DNA from: Klebsiella pneumoniae
GTDB lineage: Bacteria; Pseudomonadota; Gammaproteobacteria; Pseudomonadales; Pseudohongiellaceae
Length of the DNA: 64,000 nt
Direction of reading: 5' to 3'
Assembly (NCBI GenBank): GCA_945869725.1
Contig: CAMBPO010000004.1
Location: forward strand, 18,801-82,800
A model generated the notes under the pieces. It did not search any database. It was not told where the DNA came from and saw only the letters and a program-made list of their open reading frames with translations. Every line of letters begins with the position of its first letter. Within the stretch, counting starts at the first letter, position 1. Of the stretch, positions 38,917 to 46,902 are shown piece by piece. Position numbers and translations under genes: made by a program.

Positions 38917-40242
38917 ATGGACAATCTAACGCAATACATCGACTGGTTCAGACATTCGTCCAGTTACATCAATGCCCATCGCAAGAAGGTGTTTGTGGTA
39001 TTGCTGACCGGTGAGACGCTGGCTCACGATAACTTCAGTCGCATTGTGCATGACATTTCCCTGCTTCACAGTCTGGGTGTAAAACTGGTGCTGGTGCATG
39101 GCGCGCGCCCCCAGATTAATGATGCGCTCACCAGCGCCGGCCATGAACTGCGATATCACAAAGGTCTGCGCATTACTGACAGTGAAAGTTTACAGCTGAT
39201 CAAACAGACCGTTGGCGCCATGTCTATCGATATCGAAGCACAGTTTTCCATGGGATTAGCCAATTCACCGATGCACGGGGCTGATATCAAGGTCAGCCGA
39301 GGCAACTTCATTACCGCCCGCCCACTGGGAATTATTGACGGCGTCGATTACGCCCTCACCGGTGTCGTTCGCAAGGTGAATGCGGAAGCAATCCTTCAGC
39401 ATCTGGACAAGAACAGTATTGTGCTGTTGTCCAATCTTGGCTATTCACCGACCGGAGAGGTGTTTAACCTGTCGGCAGAGGATATCGCAACCGAAGTCGC
39501 CATTGCCATGCAGGCGTCCAAACTCATCCTCTTTGTCCCCCAGTGCGGGGTCAGCAACAACAACGGTGAGTTGATGAGCACACTGAGCCCGGTTGCTGCA
39601 GAAGCACTGCTCAGAGAGATTCCTGCGGACAATATTCAAAGCAAAAACGGTACGCTGGTGTCATTGGCCGCTGCCGTCAAAGCCAGCAATAAAACCGTGC
39701 ATCGTTGCCACCTGATCAGTTTTGCAGACAACGGCGCGCTGATTCAGGAACTGTTTACCCGTGATGGTCAAGGCACCCTGGTGTCCAAAGACAACTTTGA
39801 GTGGTTGCGTCAGGCAACCATTAATGATGTCGGTGGCATTCTGGAATTGATTGCGCCGCTGGAAGAGGCGGGAATTCTTGTGCATCGTTCCCGCGAACTA
39901 CTGGAGGCGGAGATCGACTACTTTAAGGTGATCGAGATGGAAGGCATGATCATTGCGTGTGCTGCCATCTACCCGCTGGATGAAGAGTGTGGTGAAATCG
40001 CCTGCATCGCCATCCATAAGCACTATCAGGAAAGCGGGCGAGGCGATCATCTGCTGCGAGCTCTGGAAAAGGAAGCGCTGAAACAGGGATTAAAAAAAGT
40101 GATTGTGTTAACCACACAAACTGCACACTGGTTTCTGGAGCGTGGTTTTCAACCCATTGGAATAAATGATCTGCCTCCAAAAAAACAGCAAATGTATAAC
40201 TATCAGCGCAATTCCAAAGCGTTTGTAAAACTACTACGTTGA
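38917..40242 (+). CDS. argA: Amino-acid N-acetyltransferase (N-acetylglutamate synthase)
   Basis: A 441-aa two-domain enzyme for the first step of arginine synthesis. The N-terminal amino-acid-kinase-like domain (to about 290) contains LVLVHGARPQINDAL and the arginine-feedback region. The C-terminal GNAT domain has IACIAIHKHYQESGRGDHLL and HWFLERGFQPIG. This domain pair is diagnostic for classical ArgA. It stands after argE and marks the boundary between metabolic genes and the signalling locus that begins 31 bases later. Confidence 0.94.
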   Translation: MDNLTQYIDWFRHSSSYINAHRKKVFVVLLTGETLAHDNFSRIVHDISLLHSLGVKLVLVHGARPQINDALTSAGHELRYHKGLRITDSESLQLIKQTVGAMSIDIEAQFSMGLANSPMHGADIKVSRGNFITARPLGIIDGVDYALTGVVRKVNAEAILQHLDKNSIVLLSNLGYSPTGEVFNLSAEDIATEVAIAMQASKLILFVPQCGVSNNNGELMSTLSPVAAEALLREIPADNIQSKNGTLVSLAAAVKASNKTVHRCHLISFADNGALIQELFTRDGQGTLVSKDNFEWLRQATINDVGGILELIAPLEEAGILVHRSRELLEAEIDYFKVIEMEGMIIACAAIYPLDEECGEIACIAIHKHYQESGRGDHLLRALEKEALKQGLKKVIVLTTQTAHWFLERGFQPIGINDLPPKKQQMYNYQRNSKAFVKLLR

Positions 40243-40273
40243 TCAGGCGCAACTAAGGGAGCAAAGACTCACG

Positions 40274-40993
40274 GTGGACACAACCAAAAAGTCGATTGTG
40301 ATTGTAGAAGACGACAAATTGTACGGTCGGGTGCTGGATTACCAGCTCAACAGTCTGGGGTATCGCTGCTCGCTGATCAACTCCGGGCGTCGGCTGATGG
40401 AGCTTTTACCCACCCTCGAATTGCCTGATCTGTTTATCTTTGACTATTTCCTAGGTATTGATGAACCCACCGGGCTTGCCCTTTGCCGTCATGTGCAGAG
40501 CTTTTGTGATGTCCCCATCGTTGTGCTGACCGGTAACAACAAACTTGAGACGCTGGTGAGTTGCCTGAAAGCCGGTGCAGACCAGTACATTGTAAAACCC
40601 TGCGATATACGGGAACTGGATGCACGCATTATTGCTTCGTTACGAAAGTTACCTGGTGAGGATAACGGCAAGACTCGTGAGCTCAAACTGCAACTGGATG
40701 AGCGTATTGCACTGAACTGGACGGATCAGATGCTCAGGCACAGTAACGGCAGCAGTATCAAACTGACGGATAAGGAAATTGGTCTGCTGGAGCTGTTTGT
40801 CAGCAGCAAAGACCGGTATATCGACAGAGCAGATGCCTTCCAGGTGCTTTATGGCTATGAGATGCAGCCGTCCAACCGCTCTATCGATGTGCTCGCCAGC
40901 AAACTGCGGAAAAAACTGGTAACGCTGGACCCGAGCTACATTGTTCGTACCCTGCGCGGACGGGGTTATGCCCTGGTGCAAGTCAGTCAATAA
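40274..40993 (+). CDS. OmpR/PhoB-type response regulator
   Basis: A 239-aa regulator: receiver domain (about 7-125) with acidic pair E12/D13/D14, phosphoacceptor Asp 57 (LFIFDYFLG), conserved Thr in VVLTGNN and Lys in YIVKPCD, followed by a winged-helix DNA-binding domain (about 145-235) ending IVRTLRGRGYALV. GTG start; GGGAG is about 12 bases upstream, further than ideal. It is the first gene of the signalling cluster and encodes no kinase of its own, so it may be one output of the H-NOX kinase/HPt relay. Target genes are unknown. Confidence 0.85.
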   Translation: MDTTKKSIVIVEDDKLYGRVLDYQLNSLGYRCSLINSGRRLMELLPTLELPDLFIFDYFLGIDEPTGLALCRHVQSFCDVPIVVLTGNNKLETLVSCLKAGADQYIVKPCDIRELDARIIASLRKLPGEDNGKTRELKLQLDERIALNWTDQMLRHSNGSSIKLTDKEIGLLELFVSSKDRYIDRADAFQVLYGYEMQPSNRSIDVLASKLRKKLVTLDPSYIVRTLRGRGYALVQVSQ

Positions 40994-41107
40994 CGGGATT
41001 TCCCAGTTTTGTAATGAATTGTAAACAAGCCCTGAGATTGCTGAGGGAGTTTACTAAGCTGCCATGATGCTAGGAATTATTGTTGCACTCTGAAAGCTGG
41101 TCATATC

Positions 41108-41488
41108 ATGTATCAATCAACGATGGTTTTATTCGATAAAACTGCATTGCCGACGTCTCTGGGCACCACTGAGAACGATGTTCTCATCCAGTTTTATGAA
41201 ATGTTTATACAAATCAACCTGGAATCCTGGAACGATTTGAGTAACAGCAACAAGAGCAATGATTTGAGACTGGTTCGCGAGACAGCTCACAAGCTGAAGT
41301 CATCCTCCGCCAGTGTTGGCGCGCTGGCGTTGGCAGACTCACTGAAAAGCCTTGAGATGGCTGCGACAGATGGCAATTTGTTGCGGGTGATTGAAGAGAC
41401 AGAACAAACAACACAATTGCTGCATAGCACAATTGATCTTATTCGTGCCGAGCTGACCTTTCTGCAGCGGGAGTCCGTCCGTGCCTAG
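41108..41488 (+). CDS. Stand-alone HPt phosphotransfer protein
   Basis: A 126-aa helical protein whose core RETAHKLKSSSASVGA gives phosphoacceptor His 61 in the HPt signature (HxLKxxxxxxG). HPt proteins carry phosphate from the receiver of a hybrid kinase to the receiver of an output regulator. The hybrid kinase three genes downstream (receiver Asp 463) and the REC-EAL gene that overlaps this gene's 3' end by 8 bases are the obvious partners. Similar HPt use is known for NO-responsive hybrid kinases in other gammaproteobacteria. Confidence 0.88.
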   Translation: MYQSTMVLFDKTALPTSLGTTENDVLIQFYEMFIQINLESWNDLSNSNKSNDLRLVRETAHKLKSSSASVGALALADSLKSLEMAATDGNLLRVIEETEQTTQLLHSTIDLIRAELTFLQRESVRA

Positions 41489-42707
41489 TGATCCGCACAA
41501 CCAGCAAACCAGTTTCAATCCGGCAGGTGAGCTGCCTCTGTTGCTGGTGATCGATGATGACACTTCTTTTCAGGCACAGATAAAACTGTTTGTAGACAAG
41601 AAGTATGCTGTCATTCAACGCCTGTCGGCAATGGCGCCGGATGCCCTGTCGCTGATACAGGCCGATACCATTGTTCTTGATCTGAACATGCCTGGCATGA
41701 ATGGCGTCTCTTTTATCAAGACCATTGCCAGTCTGAACCCGAAACCGAAGTTATTGATTGCCAGCGGTTACGATAGCTCGATCATTGAGCTAGCCAGAAG
41801 CGCAGCTGAGCTCTGCGGTTTAACGCAAACCCTGGCACTGCAAAAGCCCATCAGCAAAGACCAGCTTTTGCAGGCATTGGTGGATCTGGAACTCATGAAC
41901 CACGACCACCAGCCATTGTCCCAGGCGCACGACAACATCAGCAAAGCCGACATCATCAAAGGTTCGCGAGCTGGCGAGTTTCTGCTGTATTACCAGCCGC
42001 AAATTGCGCTGGAGTCCAACGATATTGTCGGCATAGAAGCGTTGGTTCGCTGGGATCATCCTCAGCTTGGACGCCTGTCGCCCGCCTATTTTATTCACTC
42101 ACTTGAAGATTCATCCGAGGCGATTGAATTCACGTTGATGATCGCTGAAATGGCCATCCGCGACACCATTCAAATGAGTCTGGAATCGGGCTTCAAGGGT
42201 AAAGTCAGTATCAATGTCCCGCCAAATGTCCTGATTTCAGAAACATTTACAGACCGACTGTGTGACATGTTAAATGTTCATGGCTTGCCGCCAGAGCGCT
42301 TTCAGTGCGAGATTACCGAACGTGGACTCGAAAGTCCGAGCCTGCAAGCGGCGACGTCCCTGGCGCGATTGCGCATGAAAGGAATACAGCTGTCGATTGC
42401 TGATTTTGGTGTGGGGCAATCTGGCTTATCGAAGATCAATACCCGGACATTTGATGAAATCAAGATTGATCGCTCGGTTATCAGCGACCTGACCAGTTCT
42501 CTTGATTCGCGATCCATTGTGGAGAGTATCATTCATCTGGCTTCATTGGTGGGTATGCGGGTGGTCGCTGAGGGCATCGAGGATAGTCCAACCCTACTGC
42601 TTACCAAGCGACTTGGGGTCGCTAATGTGCAGGGATTTTATTGTGCGCATCCAATGCCAACGCAAGAGTTCTGCTCCTGGCTGCGCGCCAGACCCGCCAA
42701 CCAGTAA
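41481..42707 (+). CDS. REC-EAL protein with altered c-di-GMP phosphodiesterase site
   Basis: 408 aa: receiver domain (about 18-135; Asp 67 phosphoacceptor, Lys 122) and EAL domain (about 155-400). EAL proteins hydrolyse cyclic-di-GMP to pGpG. Catalytic residues seen: E186 (EAL), N246, E278 (EITE), the Lys in FDEIKID, the Glu in VAEGIED. The usual DD of the DDFG motif is Ala308-Asp309 here (SIADFGVG), so one metal-binding Asp is lost; activity is expected to be weakened or absent. The paralogue at 45211-46464 keeps both. GTG start with GGGAG 7 bases upstream, overlapping the HPt gene. Followed by H-NOX after 62 bases. Confidence 0.88.
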   Translation: MPSDPHNQQTSFNPAGELPLLLVIDDDTSFQAQIKLFVDKKYAVIQRLSAMAPDALSLIQADTIVLDLNMPGMNGVSFIKTIASLNPKPKLLIASGYDSSIIELARSAAELCGLTQTLALQKPISKDQLLQALVDLELMNHDHQPLSQAHDNISKADIIKGSRAGEFLLYYQPQIALESNDIVGIEALVRWDHPQLGRLSPAYFIHSLEDSSEAIEFTLMIAEMAIRDTIQMSLESGFKGKVSINVPPNVLISETFTDRLCDMLNVHGLPPERFQCEITERGLESPSLQAATSLARLRMKGIQLSIADFGVGQSGLSKINTRTFDEIKIDRSVISDLTSSLDSRSIVESIIHLASLVGMRVVAEGIEDSPTLLLTKRLGVANVQGFYCAHPMPTQEFCSWLRARPANQ

Positions 42708-42769
42708 CGCTGGAACTTGTTGACGCTTCAAACCTGTTTTCCTAATGAAAATACTCAGTAGGCCTTGCT

Positions 42770-43327
42770 ATGTATGGACTGATACACAATTCCCTGCGCG
42801 ACATGATAAGAACTCATTTGGGAGACGATGAGTGGGCAGTGATCATGCAAACGGCAGGGCTGTCTGGAAAAGACTTCTTGTCCCTGAAAAGTTACGACGA
42901 CAATGTGGTGCTGTCGCTGCTCGGTGTGACACACGCCAGAACCGGGCGTAGTTTTGACGAGCTTTTGTATGACTTTGGCTGGCACTTCATCAAGCGTACC
43001 GCCTTTGCCCATTACGCCGGGGTACTGAATATGCATGGTGAAACTTTGTGGGAACTGCTTGCCAATCTGAACCACATGCACGATCGGATTGCATCCTCAT
43101 TTCCAGACTACCGCCCACCGTCTTTCCAGCTTCTGCCTACCGAAGAGAACACCTACGAGCTGATCTACTCCAGTTCGCGGCAGGGACTCACCGCTTTTGT
43201 GCGGGGACTGCTGGATGGTCTGGCAGACTACTATTCCGTTGTCATTGAAGTCACGGTAGTGGAAGAAACCCTCTCTGATGAGGGGCAACTAACCCGTTTC
43301 AGATTGACCACGCCTGAAGCGAAATGA
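42770..43327 (+). CDS. H-NOX heme nitric-oxide sensor
   Basis: A 185-aa heme protein. It begins MYGLIHNSLRDMI as H-NOX domains do. His 102 sits exactly where the proximal heme ligand is expected; Pro 116/117 follow at the heme-distorting position; Y133-S-S-S-R137 is the YxSxR heme-propionate motif. The residue five after that Arg, a Tyr in O2-binding H-NOX proteins, is Ala 142 here, which predicts selective binding of NO over O2. TAGG precedes ATG 42770. The ATGA overlap (43324-43327) with the kinase gene makes the pair a coupled sensor and kinase. Confidence 0.92.
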   Translation: MYGLIHNSLRDMIRTHLGDDEWAVIMQTAGLSGKDFLSLKSYDDNVVLSLLGVTHARTGRSFDELLYDFGWHFIKRTAFAHYAGVLNMHGETLWELLANLNHMHDRIASSFPDYRPPSFQLLPTEENTYELIYSSSRQGLTAFVRGLLDGLADYYSVVIEVTVVEETLSDEGQLTRFRLTTPEAK

Positions 43328-44931
43328 ACTCAGCTCCCACCCCTGCCCTGGGCAGCGTTTATCCTCTGTATCTGGTACTGGACAAACAGAACAGAGTTAA
43401 ATTTGTCAGTGACCAACTGCAGAGGGAGATTGGCAACAATTGCCAGGGTGAGCATTTTGTCAGTGGTTTTACTGTAAAACGACCAGCTCTTGCCAAGCAC
43501 GTTCCCGACATTAGCTTGCTGGGACGTCAGTTGTTTTTGTTTATTACGCTGGACGGCGAGTTTGCGATGCGCGGCCAGCTATTGCCGCCATCTCCGGGTG
43601 ATGACGACGTTACCATGGTCATTACCCCGTGGTTGACATGGATGCAGGAGAATCGGCCATCACGGCTGCTGTCTCCAAATAGCTTTCCTATTGCAGACGC
43701 ACAACTGGAACTTCAACTGAATCTGAATACGCAGCAGATGATGATCGACGATATGAATAATCTGCTGTTGAATCTGCAAATCGCTAACGAAAAAGCGATT
43801 GCTGCCAGCAAGGTTAAGTCGCAGTTTGTAAACCACATCAGCCATGAGTTGCGCACCCCTCTCAATGGCATTGTTAGCGCTGCCGAGCTGTTGAAGGCCG
43901 AGACCGTCAATCCACATGCTGCTCAACTGATTTCAGTAATTGGCAAATCCTCCGAAGCCTTGCTGGGGATCATCAATCAGATACTGCACTTCTCGCAGGT
44001 CAGCTCAGGCAATGCAACGCCGGTCATTAAAGAGTTTGACCCGGCACAGTTATGCAAAGACGTGCTGGATATCACCAGCCTGCTCGCACAGCAAAACAAT
44101 GTGCAGATTAAACTGCAACTTGAACAACGATTGCCCGAGTCAGTATCTGCCGACGCGCTGAGAATTCATAATGTACTACTGAATTTGGTGGGTAACGCCA
44201 TCAAACATTGCGAAGGGGCTGATGTACTCGTCAAAGTCAGCCTGAAGGCAGCACAGGCATCGGCAAGAACCTCAGTCATGTTTGAGGTACAGGATAGCGG
44301 GCCGGGTGTACCAATTGCGGATCGGCAGCGCATTTTTGAACCCTTCGCGACCATTGACAGACCTAAAAAATCAAAAGACTCCACCTCCGGCTTGGGACTG
44401 GCCATTGTAAAGTCCGAGGTTGAGTTGATGAGGGGGCGTATCGGCGTCAGTGACACGCCATCAGGCAAGGGCAGTTCGTTCTGGTTTGATGTGCCTGTCA
44501 CCATCACCTCAAGTACATCAAGTCTTAAGTCGCTGGATAGCAACCAGATCCTGTTATCAGGTAACGTGCTGATCGTGGATGACAATGAAATCAATCTGCG
44601 CCTTTGTATGCTTCAGTTGCAAAAATGGGGTCTGCACGTTGATGCGGCAGAGTCTGCTGCTAAAGCGATTGAACTTGCCAGGCATAATCAATATCAATTG
44701 ATCCTGATGGATATTCAGATGCCTGAAATGGATGGCCAACAAGCCACGCGGCTGATACGCCAGTTTCCGCACTACAGGGACGCGCCCGTTATCGCCTGGA
44801 CCGCCAATGCGTGTGAAGTCGAAGCAAAGTCTTTTGTCATTTCTGGATTTAGCGATACGCTTGTAAAGCCCACCAATAACCAGTCATTCCGCAACCTGCT
44901 GATGAAGTGGCTGCCCGCAAGTCATGGATGA
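43324..44931 (+). CDS. H-NOX-associated hybrid histidine kinase (HNOBA-HisKA-HATPase-REC)
   Basis: 535 aa, no membrane segment. Residues about 10-150 resemble the HNOBA domain that partners H-NOX (YPLYLVLDKQNRVKFVSD, then LGRQLFLFIT), running into a short coiled coil. The H-box FVNHISHELRTPLNG gives His 174; the N-box is NLVGNAIKH; then DSGPGVP and SGLGLAIVKS. A C-terminal receiver has VDDNEINLR and Asp 463 (LMDIQMPEMDG), with Lys in LVKPTN. In Shewanella and Vibrio the NO-bound H-NOX inhibits such kinases; the same logic is expected here, with phosphate passing His 174, Asp 463, HPt His 61 and then the REC outputs. The gene starts inside the H-NOX stop. Confidence 0.9.
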   Translation: MNSAPTPALGSVYPLYLVLDKQNRVKFVSDQLQREIGNNCQGEHFVSGFTVKRPALAKHVPDISLLGRQLFLFITLDGEFAMRGQLLPPSPGDDDVTMVITPWLTWMQENRPSRLLSPNSFPIADAQLELQLNLNTQQMMIDDMNNLLLNLQIANEKAIAASKVKSQFVNHISHELRTPLNGIVSAAELLKAETVNPHAAQLISVIGKSSEALLGIINQILHFSQVSSGNATPVIKEFDPAQLCKDVLDITSLLAQQNNVQIKLQLEQRLPESVSADALRIHNVLLNLVGNAIKHCEGADVLVKVSLKAAQASARTSVMFEVQDSGPGVPIADRQRIFEPFATIDRPKKSKDSTSGLGLAIVKSEVELMRGRIGVSDTPSGKGSSFWFDVPVTITSSTSSLKSLDSNQILLSGNVLIVDDNEINLRLCMLQLQKWGLHVDAAESAAKAIELARHNQYQLILMDIQMPEMDGQQATRLIRQFPHYRDAPVIAWTANACEVEAKSFVISGFSDTLVKPTNNQSFRNLLMKWLPASHG

Positions 44932-45210
44932 GTCCGTGTATATGATCAAGAATCAGAGCTATCTGCGATGCTGAACAGAAACCTGAACACAGCTCTTGAA
45001 GGCGAGCCAAACGCAGAGGATTTGGCTGCTACCCTCAATCGGTTTATGTGTTGTCAGCGGATGCCAATAAGGTTTACGTTGATCCAGCATTTTTATTGTT
45101 TACTGTATATAACTGACTGTTAAATCTGTCAGCTCGTTACGCACTGCCTAGGTACAAAGACTTTTCTGTTCAACTTTTATTCATTTAACGCGATTTGCTG
45201 GAATGCATTT
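44932..45210. other. Gap between the two REC-EAL modules
   Basis: 279 bases without a supported gene. The second half (about 45085-45115) is AT-rich with TATA-like hexamers, and probably contains the promoter of the second module, but no -35/-10 pair with normal spacing stands out. A 51-codon frame at 44968-45123 has no ribosome site and no recognisable product. Confidence 0.4.
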
Positions 45211-46464
45211 ATGTTACCTGATAGCCCTTGTGAACCGAGCGCCCCGTCAAACAACAATGAACTCCGGCGCTTGCTGGTAATTGATGACGACCCGCTGTTT
45301 CTGGAACAGATGAAAATTGTATTACGAGGCAAATACTCGGTGCAGACGACGCTGAGAGCTGTCGAGGATGAGTCAGTCTGTTTGTCGGGCACCGACACTG
45401 TCATTCTGGACCTTAACATGCCCGGTGTTGATGGCGTCGCGTTTATAAAGACCATCGCATTGCTGGAGCCTAAACCCAAATTGCTGATCGCCAGTGGGCA
45501 TGAGTTGCCCATTCTGGAACTGGCCAAGCGTACCGCGAAGATGTACGGTCTGCATCAAACTGATGTGCTTCAGAAGCCGCTAACACGCTCTTCTGTGCTC
45601 AAGGCGTTGGCTAAACTTGACCGGTTACCTTCCGCTGTCGAGGTGCGCAGCAGAATTATGCAGCCTCGTTTCAGTCACGAAGAGGTCTTCGCCGCGTTCA
45701 AGGCTGGACAGTTCAGTACTGTTTATCAACCCCAGGTATCCTTGTTATCCGCAACGGTAATTGGCATCGAAGCACTGGCACGGTGGGATCATCCTGAATT
45801 TGGCCAATTATCCCCTGGCTCCTTTATCGAACAGATTGAAGATTCCAACCTTGTTGTGGCTTTTACTTTGCAGATTGCAGAAACCGCCATCCGGGATACC
45901 GTGCAACTGGAAAAGGACACCGGGACTGCCGTAAAAATCAGCATCAACGTGCCACCACAAGTCCTTGAGTCGGAAATTTTTATTGTCGAGCTGATGGAAA
46001 AACTGACACGACATGGTTTGCCGACACAGCGATTCCAGTGTGAAATCACCGAACGTGGTCTTGAAAACCCCGGCCCGGTCGTATTGGAGTCGATGGCAAG
46101 ACTGCGCATGAAAGGTGTGCAACTATCGATTGATGACTTTGGTGTGGGACAGTCCGGACTTGCCAAACTAAAGTCGCGCGCGTTTGACGAAATCAAGATC
46201 GACAGTTCTTTTATTCAGGATCTCGCCAGTTCCAGTGATTCACGCTCCATTGTTGAAAGCATCATGCAACTGTCCCGCATGGTGGGACTGCGTATTATTG
46301 CTGAAGGTGTGGAAGATAAACTCACACTCAAACATACTAAGATTCTTGGCATCCAGAACATCCAGGGTTTTTATTTTGCGAAACCGATGCCAGCCGCGGA
46401 ACTTGCTCATTGGGTTATCAACTGGGGCTCTCGCAACCAAGACAGCCAAGAGGATACTCTGTGA
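45211..46464 (+). CDS. REC-EAL cyclic-di-GMP phosphodiesterase response regulator
   Basis: 417 aa, paralogous along its whole length to the protein at 41481-42707. Receiver: Asp 67 and the Lys of LQKPLT (122). EAL domain: E187 (EAL), N246, E278 (EITE), D308-D309 (SIDDFGVG), Lys in FDEIKID, Glu in IAEGVED and Gln in IQGFYFAKP. All catalytic residues I can identify are kept, so it should degrade cyclic-di-GMP when its receiver is in the active state. It has no kinase gene of its own left downstream; its stop overlaps the start of a FIST-like remnant (TGATG at 46462-46466). It is therefore a candidate for cross-use by the intact H-NOX kinase/HPt relay. Confidence 0.9.
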   Translation: MLPDSPCEPSAPSNNNELRRLLVIDDDPLFLEQMKIVLRGKYSVQTTLRAVEDESVCLSGTDTVILDLNMPGVDGVAFIKTIALLEPKPKLLIASGHELPILELAKRTAKMYGLHQTDVLQKPLTRSSVLKALAKLDRLPSAVEVRSRIMQPRFSHEEVFAAFKAGQFSTVYQPQVSLLSATVIGIEALARWDHPEFGQLSPGSFIEQIEDSNLVVAFTLQIAETAIRDTVQLEKDTGTAVKISINVPPQVLESEIFIVELMEKLTRHGLPTQRFQCEITERGLENPGPVVLESMARLRMKGVQLSIDDFGVGQSGLAKLKSRAFDEIKIDSSFIQDLASSSDSRSIVESIMQLSRMVGLRIIAEGVEDKLTLKHTKILGIQNIQGFYFAKPMPAAELAHWVINWGSRNQDSQEDTL

Positions 46465-46884
46465 TGTTTCCCTATTTCATAGCCTCCGGTACGCTGGCTC
46501 AACTGGATAGCCAGCTGCGGGACATTACTCATGTTTCCGCCCCGGACGGACTTGTCATACTCGGCTGCGTTGAAAACAACATCGATGAAGAGGCCGCCGA
46601 CCAATATTTCGTCATTACTCAGAGCCACCTCAACCAGCGGCAATACGGTTCACGAACTTAATTTTCGCCCGGCACTTGAGGTATACGCCGAGCTCATAAA
46701 GTCCGAGTTTAACGCAGATATTGACCCTGATGGCCTGATCGACACTGCCAGCATATTACCGATGGACAGCAAGCTTACGAGGCAGCCATGCCTGGCTGCT
46801 GGCATGGACGTTGTGCTTTTCAAACCGTTCAGCAAACATGACCTGATAGACACACTGCTACTGTGGGCAGGCAGGAAATTGTAA
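46464..46884 (+). pseudogene. Remnant of a FIST-domain (NosP-like) sensor joined to a receiver tail
   Basis: Three recognisable scraps in a row. From ATG 46464, overlapping the REC-EAL stop, the frame gives MFPYFIASGTLAQLDSQL and DGLVILGCVENNIDEEAADQ, resembling the start of a FIST N domain; it stops at 46661. In another frame, about 46623-46745, comes GNTVHELNFRPALEVYAELI, matching the opening of FIST C (GN-x-V-x-EL-x-x-x-PALEVY). Then CLAAGMDVVLFKPFSKHDLI with LLLWAG is the C-terminal end of a kinase-type receiver. So a NosP-like sensor and a hybrid kinase seem to have shrunk through at least two deletions and a frameshift. FIST identity rests on short motifs from memory. Confidence 0.55.
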
Positions 46885-46902
46885 TTTGTTGATGCCGGAT
46901 GT

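Noticed and set aside
42770-43327. Possible assignment of the H-NOX protein as a generic PAS/GAF sensor
   Set aside because: The His102 position, YxSxR motif and adjacent HNOBA kinase fit H-NOX specifically.
44968-45123. A 51-codon forward frame between the hybrid kinase and the second REC-EAL gene
   Set aside because: The first half (LEGEPNAEDLAATLNRF) looks protein-like, but there is no ribosome site and the second half is random; noted as a possible relic only.
40274-46884. The signalling locus as a recently mobile island
   Set aside because: No integrase, transposase, tRNA or flanking direct repeats seen, and codon use looks like that of the neighbours by eye.
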